Origin: an uncultured Selenomonadales bacterium
GTDB taxonomy: Bacteria > Bacillota > Negativicutes > Acidaminococcales > Acidaminococcaceae
Direction: 5' to 3'
Assembly (NCBI GenBank): GCA_900315345.1
Contig: OMYP01000007.1
Span: 62,001-126,000, forward strand
DNA: 64,000 nt
Shown here: positions 42,489 through 51,336 of the stretch, in pieces
How positions within the stretch are numbered: position 1 is the stretch's first letter
Layout: the number at the start of each line of letters is the position of its first letter
The notes under the pieces: model-generated
What the model saw: the letters and a program-made list of their open reading frames with translations, nothing else
Told to the model about the DNA's origin: nothing
The model's database searches: none
Program-made: the position numbers and the translations under genes

Positions 42489-43475
42489 TCAAATGGTGTC
42501 CTGCCGCGTATAATACCCGCCAGTCTTATCCAATACCTGACAGTATTCTTCCACAGCCTTTTCGATATCTGTAAAACCACCGTCATAACCAACAGACATA
42601 AGTTTCGTCTCATCCGCCTGGGTATAGCTTTGGTACTTTCCTTTCAGCACTTCAGGGAACGGAACATATTCCAGTTTTTCCATGGGCGCCCCAAAATGCT
42701 TCAACACCGCCTTAGCCACCGTGTTAAAAGGATGGGCATGGCCGGTACCGCAGTTGTAGATTCCCTTCAGTTCCGGATGATCCCAGAAGAAGAAATTCAC
42801 TTTAACCACGTCTTTTACATATACGAAATCCCGGGTCTGTTCCCCCGGTCCGTAGCCATCATATCCCTCAAACAGTTTAACCTTTCCTTCCGCCTTAAAC
42901 TGGTTATACATCTGGAAGGCCATGGAAGCCATTTTTCCTTTATGATTTTCCTGAGGCCCGTACACATTAAAATACCGCAATCCCACGACTTGGCTTTCCA
43001 GCCCCTCCAGATACCGGCGCAGGTAATTATCCATGAACAGTTTGGAAAAAGCATATACGTTTAACGCTTCTTCACATTCTGGCTTTTCAATAAATCCATG
43101 TTTACCGCTGCCGTAAGTTGAAGCAGAAGACGCATACATAAACTGTATCTTCCTGTCCGTGGCAAAATGGAACAGGTTCTTGGTGTATTCAAAGTTGTTT
43201 TCCATCATATATTTTCCGTTATATTCCATGGTATCGGAGCAGGCTCCTTCATGGAAGATAACATCAATTTTTTCATGATTGAATTTGCCTTCAAGAACAG
43301 CTTTCCCAAAAACAACCTTGTCCATGTAATCCATGGCCTTCAGGCCCTGGATATTTTTAAACTTCACCATATTGGTCAGGTTATCCACTATCAGGATATC
43401 GTCCCGGCCCCGTTCATTCAGCCCTTTAACTATGTTGCTGCCGATAAAGCCGGCGCCTCCGGTTACAATGATCAT
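42489..43475 (-). CDS. hldD: ADP-L-glycero-D-manno-heptose 6-epimerase
   Basis: Final step of ADP-heptose supply, inverting C6. 328 residues of the extended short-chain dehydrogenase type: VTGGAGFIGSNIVKGL for NADP, SASTYGSGKHGF, catalytic Tyr-Lys in NVYAFSKLFMDN, and RYFNVYGPQENHKGKMASM, which is diagnostic for HldD. ATG at 43475 follows AGGCGG; a TTG two codons earlier is less likely. Confidence 0.96.
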   Translation of the reverse strand: MIIVTGGAGFIGSNIVKGLNERGRDDILIVDNLTNMVKFKNIQGLKAMDYMDKVVFGKAVLEGKFNHEKIDVIFHEGACSDTMEYNGKYMMENNFEYTKNLFHFATDRKIQFMYASSASTYGSGKHGFIEKPECEEALNVYAFSKLFMDNYLRRYLEGLESQVVGLRYFNVYGPQENHKGKMASMAFQMYNQFKAEGKVKLFEGYDGYGPGEQTRDFVYVKDVVKVNFFFWDHPELKGIYNCGTGHAHPFNTVAKAVLKHFGAPMEKLEYVPFPEVLKGKYQSYTQADETKLMSVGYDGGFTDIEKAVEEYCQVLDKTGGYYTRQDTI

Positions 43476-43496
43476 AATCAAACCGCCTTTCGCGAA

Positions 43497-44978
43497 TTAA
43501 AGCTTTCCGTCCCGTACCAGAGCGGCGATACGCTCTACCAGCCCGGTAGTGGAATAGCCTTCTTCAAACTCAATAATCTCGACTTTGCCGGCGTATTCGC
43601 GGCCTGCCACCTGATCCGGCCGGTAATCCCCTCCCTTTACCAGAATATCGGGCCGGATCGTCTTTATAAGCTTGGCCGGAGTGTCTTCATGGAATATGAC
43701 TACAGCATCTACACAGGCAAGAGAGGCCAGAATACGGGCCCGGTCCAATTCATGGACCAGAGGACGTGTCTCCCCTTTCAGACGGCGCACGGAACTGTCC
43801 GCATTCAGTCCTACGATGAGATGGTTTCCCAGCTTCGCTGCTTTTTCCAGATAGGATACATGACCCACGTGAAGGATGTCAAAGCATCCGTTGGTAAAGA
43901 CGATTTTTTCACCGCTTTTATGCCATATCTGGGCCAGATCCGCAATCTCTTTCCATGACAGGGGACGGAACCCATACCCCAGTTTCCGCTCCTCATTCAG
44001 CAGATCCTGCAATAGCTCATCCCTGTGAACCGGATAGGTACCCACTTTGCCTACAACAATACCGGCAGCCCGGTTTGCCATATAGACGGCCTCCTGCAAA
44101 GGAAGCCCTCCTGCTGCCGCAGCCAGCAGCGCAGCAGCCGCTGTATCCCCGGCGCCGGAAACATCAAACACTTCCAGCGCAGAAGCCGGACAGTGAATTA
44201 CGGTCCGTTTTTCCCCCACCAACGTCATTCCCTTTTCGCTTCGGGTAACTACCACGTTTTTGATCCGGTAGCGCTCCCTGGCCATCTGGGCAATCTGCAG
44301 TACGGGACCGTCTTCATTTGGCACTGTCTGTCCCGCAGCCTCACACATTTCCTTTAAGTTCGGGGTAATAAATGTACAGCCTTCATATTTTTCCCAGTGG
44401 GGGCCTTTGGGATCTACCAGAACCGGAATACTGTGGGCCGCAGCCATGCGGATCACCCACTGACAGAATGCATCGGAGCATACTCCCTTTGCATAATCAG
44501 ACACAGCGATTCCATCAATGCCTTCCTCCATCAGCTTCAGCAGCCATTGCTTGATGGCGTCCGCTTCTTCCGGGAACAGATCCCCTACCTCTTCAAAATC
44601 CAGCCGCAGCATCTGCTGACGGGCCCCTAGGATCCGCATTTTGGTTACGGTTGACCGGTGACATGATTTCACCAGACCGGAAAAATCGATTTTTTCTTTT
44701 TCCAACAGGCCTTCCAATATCTTCCGGTTATCGTCATCCCCGGTGACCCCGCCCACATAAACATGACAGCCAAGATTTGCCAGATTGGCAGCCACGTTGG
44801 CAGCGCCGCCCAATACAGACTCAATCTTTTTCACCCGGTTTACCGGAACCGGAGCTTCCGGGGAAATCCGTTTCACTTCACCGAAGAAATACCGGTCTAC
44901 CATTACATCACCAATTACGGCGATTCGCAGATCCTGCATTTTTTCCGCTACGAATGTTGTACAGTTCATTTTATTCAT
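43497..44978 (-). CDS. hldE: Bifunctional heptose 7-phosphate kinase / heptose 1-phosphate adenylyltransferase
   Basis: Two domains in 493 residues. The PfkB-type kinase (about 1-330) has VLGGAANVAANLANLG and the DVSGAGDTAAAALL anion hole. The nucleotidyltransferase (about 355-493) has FTNGCFDILHVGHVSYL (HxGH) and KGGDYRPDQVAG. It phosphorylates heptose 7-phosphate and later joins it to AMP. Its ATG lies eight bases inside the 3' end of gmhA, so the two are coupled. Confidence 0.97.
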   Translation of the reverse strand: MNKMNCTTFVAEKMQDLRIAVIGDVMVDRYFFGEVKRISPEAPVPVNRVKKIESVLGGAANVAANLANLGCHVYVGGVTGDDDNRKILEGLLEKEKIDFSGLVKSCHRSTVTKMRILGARQQMLRLDFEEVGDLFPEEADAIKQWLLKLMEEGIDGIAVSDYAKGVCSDAFCQWVIRMAAAHSIPVLVDPKGPHWEKYEGCTFITPNLKEMCEAAGQTVPNEDGPVLQIAQMARERYRIKNVVVTRSEKGMTLVGEKRTVIHCPASALEVFDVSGAGDTAAAALLAAAAGGLPLQEAVYMANRAAGIVVGKVGTYPVHRDELLQDLLNEERKLGYGFRPLSWKEIADLAQIWHKSGEKIVFTNGCFDILHVGHVSYLEKAAKLGNHLIVGLNADSSVRRLKGETRPLVHELDRARILASLACVDAVVIFHEDTPAKLIKTIRPDILVKGGDYRPDQVAGREYAGKVEIIEFEEGYSTTGLVERIAALVRDGKL

Positions 44979-45534
44979 GATCCACCAGTTCGCATAAAAT
45001 ATGACCCAATAATATGTGCATCTCCTGGGCCCGGGCCGTGACTTTTGCCGGCACCGCCAGGCAGATATTGCATTCGTCTGCCATTTTCCCGCCGCCTTCC
45101 GCAGTCATACCGATACACGTTATACCTTTTCCCTTTGCCTCTTTTATGGCCAGCAGTACATTTTGGCTGTTTCCGGATGTGGAAATCCCCACCAGTACGT
45201 CCCCGGCTTCCCCTAATGCCTGAACCTGACGGGCGAACACCGTTTCATATCCGTAATCATTGGCTATGGCAGTCAGTATAGAAGTATCGACTGTCAGCGC
45301 CACTGCCGGCAGTCCCTTCCGTTCCTTCTGAAAACGGCCCACAAACTCCGCTGCCAGGTGCTGGCTGTCTGCCGCGCTTCCCCCGTTACCGCAGAAAAGC
45401 ACCTTGTGACCTTCTGCCAGCGCCCGTTCCACAATTTTTGCGCATTTTTCCAGCTTCAGCGGCATATCAGAAGCTGAGAGCTTCTGTAATACTTCCATAT
45501 GTTCCGCCAGACGTTGCCTGATAATCTGATCCAT
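44971..45534 (-). CDS. gmhA: Sedoheptulose 7-phosphate isomerase
   Basis: First step of the ADP-heptose route. A 187-residue SIS-domain protein: FCGNGGSAADSQHLAAEFVGRF is the GmhA signature, and LVGISTSGNSQNVLLA and the Gln/His-containing C-terminal helices (AQEMHILLGHILCELVD) match the active-site residues of the family. AGGTTAAGTA precedes the ATG. It follows lptD by 113 bp in which nothing else is seen. Confidence 0.96.
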   Translation of the reverse strand: MDQIIRQRLAEHMEVLQKLSASDMPLKLEKCAKIVERALAEGHKVLFCGNGGSAADSQHLAAEFVGRFQKERKGLPAVALTVDTSILTAIANDYGYETVFARQVQALGEAGDVLVGISTSGNSQNVLLAIKEAKGKGITCIGMTAEGGGKMADECNICLAVPAKVTARAQEMHILLGHILCELVDHE

Positions 45535-45647
45535 TACTTAACCTGGTATCCTTTCATTTATAAATTAAAGACATACGCAATATCAATACAGTTTTCAACC
45601 TTGCAGCCCACCATGCCAGCCATTTTCGTTACGCGTCCGTCACCTTG

Positions 45648-47696
45648 TTACCAGTTCAGGAACTCAAGTTCCACAGTCCATTCGTTATCATCTTTATAAT
45701 GCTTCCGTTCATACATGACGGAAAGAACTTCGCAGCAGAAACGATGTGACCAGCGGAATACCGTAGAATAATTGCCGTGAGTACTTGAGCCGCTGTCTGA
45801 ATTATGGCGATTTACAACGGTAAGCGTGTTGCGGTCATCCGGGTTCCAGGATATGCCGGTCCGCCATCCCCTGGCAAAGTCCGGCTGCCCAAGACTGAAC
45901 AGGTGACTGGTCTTGTGTTCGTTGTGATACAGTGTCCAGATATTCCATTTATTCGAAAATTTGTAGCCAAGCGTTCCTTCATATATATTACTGTTCAGAT
46001 TTTTTCCATAACGTGTCGTAACACCGTTCTGGCTGGTTGCAAAGTTGCCATAGCTCTCATCCACCCACCTGCGGCCAACCATCAGATCCATATACAGTTT
46101 CTTCCCGCCTAAGGGATAAAAACGGTCATGACGCAGGCGCACAACTTTTTCCGTATGCCAGCTGGACCAGTTTTGATTGGTATACTTCCACAAACCATGG
46201 GTAATATAGGCCTCATAAGTCAGAGGCAGCTTCTTCGAAATGCGGTGGGGTTTCCAGAAAAGGCCCCAGTCCATTTTCTTGTGGAGCCAGATGCCTTCAT
46301 CAATATCGTCATTATCCGAGTCATATACATACCCATGATTCAGGCGGATATAAAAATCCTTTTCATCATGCCGGATTCCATAAAAGGGCTTATATTTAGA
46401 TTTTGTATAATAGACCTGGCGCATATATGCTTTAGTAGGATTTTTCAGCATCGGGTTTCCGATGGGCTGTTCGTAATCCAGGGCAATGTAAACCCCTTTG
46501 TCCTTACTCCATCCCACATGAGGCAACAATCGATTGTTCGACTGTTGCAAATCATTAACCCACACATCCCGGGAATATACATGCTTTCCTTTTACAAAGA
46601 CCTGGACCCCTCTTGCAATAATCCGGTCATTCGGCACAATCGTAATAGTCTTTGCTCTGACGGAAAGGCAGGGGGTATGACGCTGTGCCGGACAGCTGGT
46701 GACCATGCCTCCTTGATCAATAATCAGCATACCATTTTCAATCAGACCGTGAGGCGCCTCGTAATAATCGTTCTTTTTCCCATCCGATCCCTTTTGGGAA
46801 GCGCCCTTTATGCGCAATAACTCACCGGTCTCGCTGTTATAATTGTAATGGGCCCAGTGGGCATGCACATTATTAGTTTGCTCTTTCAGGTTTCCGCCTT
46901 CCAGCAGCCAGATGTCACCGGTCTTAGCATTGCCCACGGCTTTAGTCGATGTCATAACTGTGGGCCCCTGCTCCAGCCGGACATTTCCTTCGATGATGAA
47001 GTCTCCGCTTTCACTGGCATACTGCGCATCATCCCCTGTAATAACAGTGGGCAGTTTCCTCGGTTTGTTCTTTCCGTTTTTTCCTTCAGTTTCCGTCGTT
47101 TTATCAGAACCCACAAGGTTTTTCCGTTTCTGTATCGTCTGGGAATCAGCGGCACCTGCCTCTTTTGGCAATACAGAAACTTGTCCCTTTCCTTCGGCAT
47201 CCAATATCGCTTTTATTTGCTTACGGGCCTGGTACTCATGTCCCCAGTATTTCGGTTCCAAATCCGGTTCAAAATCCTCGTCGTTTTCCACAAGTACCGT
47301 CTCCGCCTCTTTTTCCGCTTTTTCAACGGCAGCTCGTTTCACTGCTTCGGCAGGAGATTCTGCAACCGGTTCTGATTCAGTTTCCTGCGCTTTTTCGGTT
47401 TCCCCGTCATCCCCGAGTATGGAACCGGCAATACGATAAGAGGACGCCTTCCCTTTGCCGCGTCCCGAAGCATCACCGCTAAGCATCTGTCCGGCAGCTT
47501 CTGCAAAGACATCGCTTTCATCCACAGCCTGGGCGGTCATCCTGTCGTTTACAACAGCCGGCCGGTCTATGTCCAAAGGAGACATATATTTTTCGTTGCT
47601 GTTATATTCGTCAGGCGTCCTGTCACCGTCAGCATAGACCGGAAATGCCATGGTCATGCCGGCAAGCAGTACAGAAGCCATTATCTTTCTATTCAT
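45648..47696 (-). CDS. lptD: LptD-like LPS assembly outer-membrane protein
   Basis: Delivers LPS to the outer leaflet. 682 residues: signal peptide (cleavage after VYA), a ~185-residue charged linker rich in Glu, Lys and Ala, an OstA/LptA-type beta-jellyroll (about 205-365) and a C-terminal beta barrel ending in aromatic EFLNW, a usual barrel-assembly signal. The NDYYEAPHGLIENG and TSCPAQRHTPCLSVRAK stretches are typical of LptD. It has just four Cys: two at about 335 and 343 and an adjacent pair at about 654-655, recalling the disulfide set of proteobacterial LptD. GGAGG precedes the ATG at 47696. A TATAAT box at 47735-47740 overlaps the upstream terminator. Confidence 0.88.
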   Translation of the reverse strand: MNRKIMASVLLAGMTMAFPVYADGDRTPDEYNSNEKYMSPLDIDRPAVVNDRMTAQAVDESDVFAEAAGQMLSGDASGRGKGKASSYRIAGSILGDDGETEKAQETESEPVAESPAEAVKRAAVEKAEKEAETVLVENDEDFEPDLEPKYWGHEYQARKQIKAILDAEGKGQVSVLPKEAGAADSQTIQKRKNLVGSDKTTETEGKNGKNKPRKLPTVITGDDAQYASESGDFIIEGNVRLEQGPTVMTSTKAVGNAKTGDIWLLEGGNLKEQTNNVHAHWAHYNYNSETGELLRIKGASQKGSDGKKNDYYEAPHGLIENGMLIIDQGGMVTSCPAQRHTPCLSVRAKTITIVPNDRIIARGVQVFVKGKHVYSRDVWVNDLQQSNNRLLPHVGWSKDKGVYIALDYEQPIGNPMLKNPTKAYMRQVYYTKSKYKPFYGIRHDEKDFYIRLNHGYVYDSDNDDIDEGIWLHKKMDWGLFWKPHRISKKLPLTYEAYITHGLWKYTNQNWSSWHTEKVVRLRHDRFYPLGGKKLYMDLMVGRRWVDESYGNFATSQNGVTTRYGKNLNSNIYEGTLGYKFSNKWNIWTLYHNEHKTSHLFSLGQPDFARGWRTGISWNPDDRNTLTVVNRHNSDSGSSTHGNYSTVFRWSHRFCCEVLSVMYERKHYKDDNEWTVELEFLNW

Positions 47697-47752
47697 GAAG
47701 TCCTCCATTTTTCTTCAATAAATATCCAGTAAACATTATATCACATAATAAG

Positions 47753-47788
47753 AAAAAAAAATACCGGTGCACTAAGTTGTACCGGTAT
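47753..47788 (-). terminator. Terminator between the repeat protein gene and lptD
   Basis: ATACCGGT / ACCGGTAT arms at 47761-47788 followed on the minus strand by nine T residues (47752-47760 on +). Confidence 0.85.
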
Positions 47789-47899
47789 TTTCACGCTACT
47801 TTAATTTGTTTTATGATATTTTTACTTCGGGGAATTTCCTGTTTCCCTGTGATTCGCTTTAAAACAACTGCAATAACACGAGAAGCCGACTATTCTTCC

Positions 47900-48847
47900 T
47901 TATTCATTCGAGGCTGCTACAGCTGCCTCCTGATAGACGATACCGCTGATATTCTGGTCCTGAACGACCTGTACATAGGTTGTGGAGCCTTCCGGGATAA
48001 CAATAGACTGTCCCGTAACAAATGCTCCGCCAATTGCACCAATCGGCCCCAGAACGATCATACCACCTATAGTCGCCCCGGCTGCACCTGCCGCGGTTTT
48101 CGCTTCCTGCTTGGCAAGTTTGCCAATGTAAATCGGAACCTGATTCCCATCCACAGCAAATACATGGCTGAATTTCACGTCAATCCGTGCATCCCGTCCA
48201 AAACTGCGGGGCTGCACGACTTTAGCAACTTCCGCCACACCGGTTGCGCCTTTAGACAGTACCAGCACATCATTCACATACAGATTATCCGCCACCTTAA
48301 ACGATACCGGATCCCCAGTCCGTGCAGTTTTACTACTTAGCGGAGAAGTAAACTCAATTTTTACCAGCGAATCTTTAGGCAATACAACAGCTTCCACAGG
48401 AACCTGCCCACCTGCATATGCCGTTTCCACCAACCGGTCCAGACGCTGATTCAGCGATCCTCCCTGTGCCTGTCCGTAAATCGTATTTTCCAGGTCCTCA
48501 ATCCTTGTTTTAGCAGGGCCCGATGTAATCTGGGCGTTAAAACGGCTGTCCACTGCATTCAGCTTTTGTAAAAAGCTGCCGTTTCCGCCGTTTGTTCCAC
48601 ATACATAATCATAAGCGCTCTGGATCCGGTCCAAAATATTTCGGTTTGCATCCGGGGCACCATAAATATCATCTTCCAAACTTTCCATACGTTCCATCAT
48701 GGAGCTGCTTTGATGTGTTCCATACAGGGCTGTCTCTACCGCATCCAACTGTTCAGACGCCACCGGTACCGCGCCTTCCGCAAAAACCGACGTCGCAAGG
48801 CCAAGACATAAAGCAAGGCTTGCGATAAAAGATAAAAACTTCTTCAT
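47900..48847 (-). CDS. Secreted protein with YG-type helical repeats and a glycine zipper
   Basis: 315 residues with a signal peptide (VFA-EG). Residues about 30-145 hold four to five repeats of ~30 residues around (E/D)xxIYG...R...LE, for example ESLEDDIYGAPDANRNILDR and DLENTIYGQAQGGSLNQRLD, probably helical. A beta-rich region follows (LPKDSLVKIEFTSPLSSKT). A glycine-zipper segment (GAAGATIGGMIVLGPIGAIG) near residue 250 could insert in membrane or form oligomers. No enzyme motif. TATAAT at 48909-48914 gives a promoter, and a terminator follows at 47753-47788, so it is a single-gene unit next to lptD. Function unknown; an envelope role is likely. Confidence 0.7.
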   Translation of the reverse strand: MKKFLSFIASLALCLGLATSVFAEGAVPVASEQLDAVETALYGTHQSSSMMERMESLEDDIYGAPDANRNILDRIQSAYDYVCGTNGGNGSFLQKLNAVDSRFNAQITSGPAKTRIEDLENTIYGQAQGGSLNQRLDRLVETAYAGGQVPVEAVVLPKDSLVKIEFTSPLSSKTARTGDPVSFKVADNLYVNDVLVLSKGATGVAEVAKVVQPRSFGRDARIDVKFSHVFAVDGNQVPIYIGKLAKQEAKTAAGAAGATIGGMIVLGPIGAIGGAFVTGQSIVIPEGSTTYVQVVQDQNISGIVYQEAAVAASNE

Positions 48848-48908
48848 TTTCTGTCCCTCCGAAATTAAAATTTCTCTAAAAAACTACAGATAGACTTGTT
48901 ATGCTTTT

Positions 48909-48914
48909 ATTATA
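48909..48914 (-). promoter_or_regulatory. -10 box of the repeat-protein gene
   Basis: Perfect TATAAT on the minus strand, 62 bases before the start codon; TTGATT lies upstream at 15-bp spacing. Confidence 0.55.
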
Positions 48915-49101
48915 GCATATCTTGTGCCAAATCAACATGTATTTTTATAAAATCCCGAAACTTTTCACAGAAAAAACAGTTTTTCGCCACATCTGAATAC
49001 GTTGTTTTCCATTTCCAGAGAAAAATCCACAAACTCTGCAGATACAGGCAAGTCTTCATCATCAGCGAACTTGTTTCGCAGAAGGACGTTCAAAAAACTC
49101 T

Positions 49102-50511
49102 CTAACTGCCGCTGTTATCCAGAATCATGAAGGCTTCCACATGAAGGGATGGGTCAGCTTCGGTCACAATATGGCAGGAAAGTTCCCGGTCCCAGTCCTT
49201 CAGCACGTTCTGCTGCAAATACTCTGCTTCCAACGGATGGGCTACCACCAAAATGTCTTTCGCGCTGCCCTGTTTCTTCAGAAGGCCACGTATCCGCCGT
49301 TTAATCTCCAGTGCGATAGCCTCCTTGGACTGTACCCGTCCACTTCCGCTGCAGACAGGGCAGTCTTCATACAAAATCGCTTCCAGATTCTGCCTGGATT
49401 TCTTCCGGGTTATCTCAACCAGGTTCAGCACCGTAATATCCTGCACCCGGGGCCGCATCTTATCTCCTGCAAAGGAAGATTCAAGTACAGACAATACCTC
49501 CTGCCGGTTTTCCTCACTGTGCATATCGATAAAATCTACCACAATGATACCGCCAATATCCCGCAGCCGCAGCTGATGGGAAATTTCCCTTGCAGCATTC
49601 CGGTTTATTTCCATAATTGTATCTTCCAGGCTGCTTTTACCGCTGTAGCTCCCGCTGTTCACATCGATAACCGTCATAGCTTCCGTATGGTCGATGACAA
49701 GATACCCGCCTCCGGACAACTCTACTCTCCGGTCTGACATGGAAGCCAGGGTATCCCCCAACCCGAAAGCGGAAAAAACATCTTCGCTGCCTTCCCACAG
49801 CTCCAGCCTTGTTTCCCCGGTTCTTTTCATCCGGGCAAGAAGTTCCCGGATGCGCTGAAATGCTACCGGATTGTCCGTCACAATTTCTTTCACGTCTTTC
49901 GTAAAATAATCCCGCACCATGCGGACTGACAAATCCAGTTCCCGGTGAAGAAAAGAAGGCGCCTTGGCAAGTTTTGCCCTTGCAGCTACAATATTCCATT
50001 CCGCCACAAGACCTTCGATATCTTCCTTCAGGATTTCCGGTTCCATTCCTTCCGCTTCCGTACGAAGAACGATGCCCATGCCTTCCGGCTTATAGGCTTC
50101 CGCAACAGCATGCAGCCGGTTCCGTTCCGTTTCATCTGTAATCTTTCTGGAAATTCCAATATAGTCCGCAAAAGGAAACAATACAACATAATGGCCGGGA
50201 AATGTAATTTCACGACTTGCCGTAGGGCCTTTCGTCCCCCGGGGATCCTTGGTGATTTGGATCATGACAGAAGCCCCCTCTGTCAGGTCTTTGGAATCTC
50301 CAAGATACAAAAAAGCATTCTGGGCAAGGCCAATATCAATAAACGCAGCCTGTATACCTTTTACCACATTGCTGACGCGGCCTAGGAATATACTTCCTAC
50401 CAGATGGGCAGACATGGCCCGTTCTACCAGAAACTCCTGCAATATCCCGTTGTCCAGCAGCCCCATCCGGACTTCTTCCGGCGCACTGCTGATGATAATC
50501 TGCTGCGGCAT
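49102..50511 (-). CDS. rng: Ribonuclease E/G family endoribonuclease
   Basis: Single-strand-specific endonuclease for rRNA and mRNA processing. 469 residues: S1 domain at about 35-125 (VGSIFLGRVSNVVKGIQAAF), then the RNase H-like catalytic core with metal-binding DVNSG and DFIDM, and the zinc-link cysteines in EDCPVCSGSGRVQSKE. No RNase E-type C-terminal scaffold, so it is RNase G-like. AAGGAGGG lies upstream of the ATG. It follows the DUF2344 gene; ribosomal L21/L27 genes often placed after it are absent here. Confidence 0.95.
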   Translation of the reverse strand: MPQQIIISSAPEEVRMGLLDNGILQEFLVERAMSAHLVGSIFLGRVSNVVKGIQAAFIDIGLAQNAFLYLGDSKDLTEGASVMIQITKDPRGTKGPTASREITFPGHYVVLFPFADYIGISRKITDETERNRLHAVAEAYKPEGMGIVLRTEAEGMEPEILKEDIEGLVAEWNIVAARAKLAKAPSFLHRELDLSVRMVRDYFTKDVKEIVTDNPVAFQRIRELLARMKRTGETRLELWEGSEDVFSAFGLGDTLASMSDRRVELSGGGYLVIDHTEAMTVIDVNSGSYSGKSSLEDTIMEINRNAAREISHQLRLRDIGGIIVVDFIDMHSEENRQEVLSVLESSFAGDKMRPRVQDITVLNLVEITRKKSRQNLEAILYEDCPVCSGSGRVQSKEAIALEIKRRIRGLLKKQGSAKDILVVAHPLEAEYLQQNVLKDWDRELSCHIVTEADPSLHVEAFMILDNSGS

Positions 50512-50631
50512 CTGCCTGCCCTCCTTTCATTAATATCTATTAAACAGTTCTATCCATTTATGAAAGCACTGTCTGAATGAGGTTGTGGGATTCCATCCCT
50601 AACCATCGTTCTTACTACTTCATTTAATATG

Positions 50632-51336
50632 TTAACCTTGTTCATACAAACTGTCCAGCATGGGCCACTTATTTCCCATTTCATCTGTGCGATACAGATC
50701 CATCCGCTCAATATCTGCTTTTTCCACCGGAATCTGCAGTCCGTACTGTTCGTTTAACGTATTTAAAAGATTTACCGCTTTCATGCTGCCGTTATGGGTA
50801 ATGCGGCAGTGGAAATGTAATTCCGTTTCAGTTTCCCTCTGTACAACACTGATTTCAGGAATGTAAAACTTGACATCGATCCGTTTGACCTTTTCTTTCG
50901 CTTTCGGAGCCTGCTTTTCAAAAAACACCTCATCCGCACTGTTAAATTTTTCCACAGCATCTGCAACATTTCCGGTCCATGGAACCGTAACACGGTATTC
51001 CGCTCCTCCGGCTACGCTCATGAGAGCCGGGGCGTTGGTTTCCACCGCGTCTACCGCCAACACCCGTATGCCCCGGGGCAGGGCCTTTTTAAAAGCTTCC
51101 GCCGCCTCCAGCGGGTTCATGGGTTCTGTCAGTTCCAGCTCCACAAATTCCGCATAACTTACTACGCCCACGCCTAAAGCAGAAGCCAGGGAATATTTCA
51201 TGTGAGGATTAAAGCCCTGGGAATAGGCAGCCGGCAGTTTAGCACGGCGAATAGCCCTGCCGATGGTGCGCACATATTCCAGATGGGAAATGAAACGGAT
51301 TTCCTTTTCCTTGGTTATCTGAAACCGTAACTTCAT
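50632..51336 (-). CDS. DUF2344 / TIGR03936 radical-SAM-linked protein
   Basis: 234 residues, beginning LRFQITKEKEIRFISHLEYV with IRRAKLPAAYSQGFNPHMKY, the family signature. It is always found with, or fused to, the TIGR03960 radical SAM protein, here as a separate gene whose ATG overlaps that stop (ATGA). The pair is thought to modify tRNA or ribosome-related targets, but the reaction is not established to my knowledge. Next gene is rng. Confidence 0.92.
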   Translation of the reverse strand: MKLRFQITKEKEIRFISHLEYVRTIGRAIRRAKLPAAYSQGFNPHMKYSLASALGVGVVSYAEFVELELTEPMNPLEAAEAFKKALPRGIRVLAVDAVETNAPALMSVAGGAEYRVTVPWTGNVADAVEKFNSADEVFFEKQAPKAKEKVKRIDVKFYIPEISVVQRETETELHFHCRITHNGSMKAVNLLNTLNEQYGLQIPVEKADIERMDLYRTDEMGNKWPMLDSLYEQG

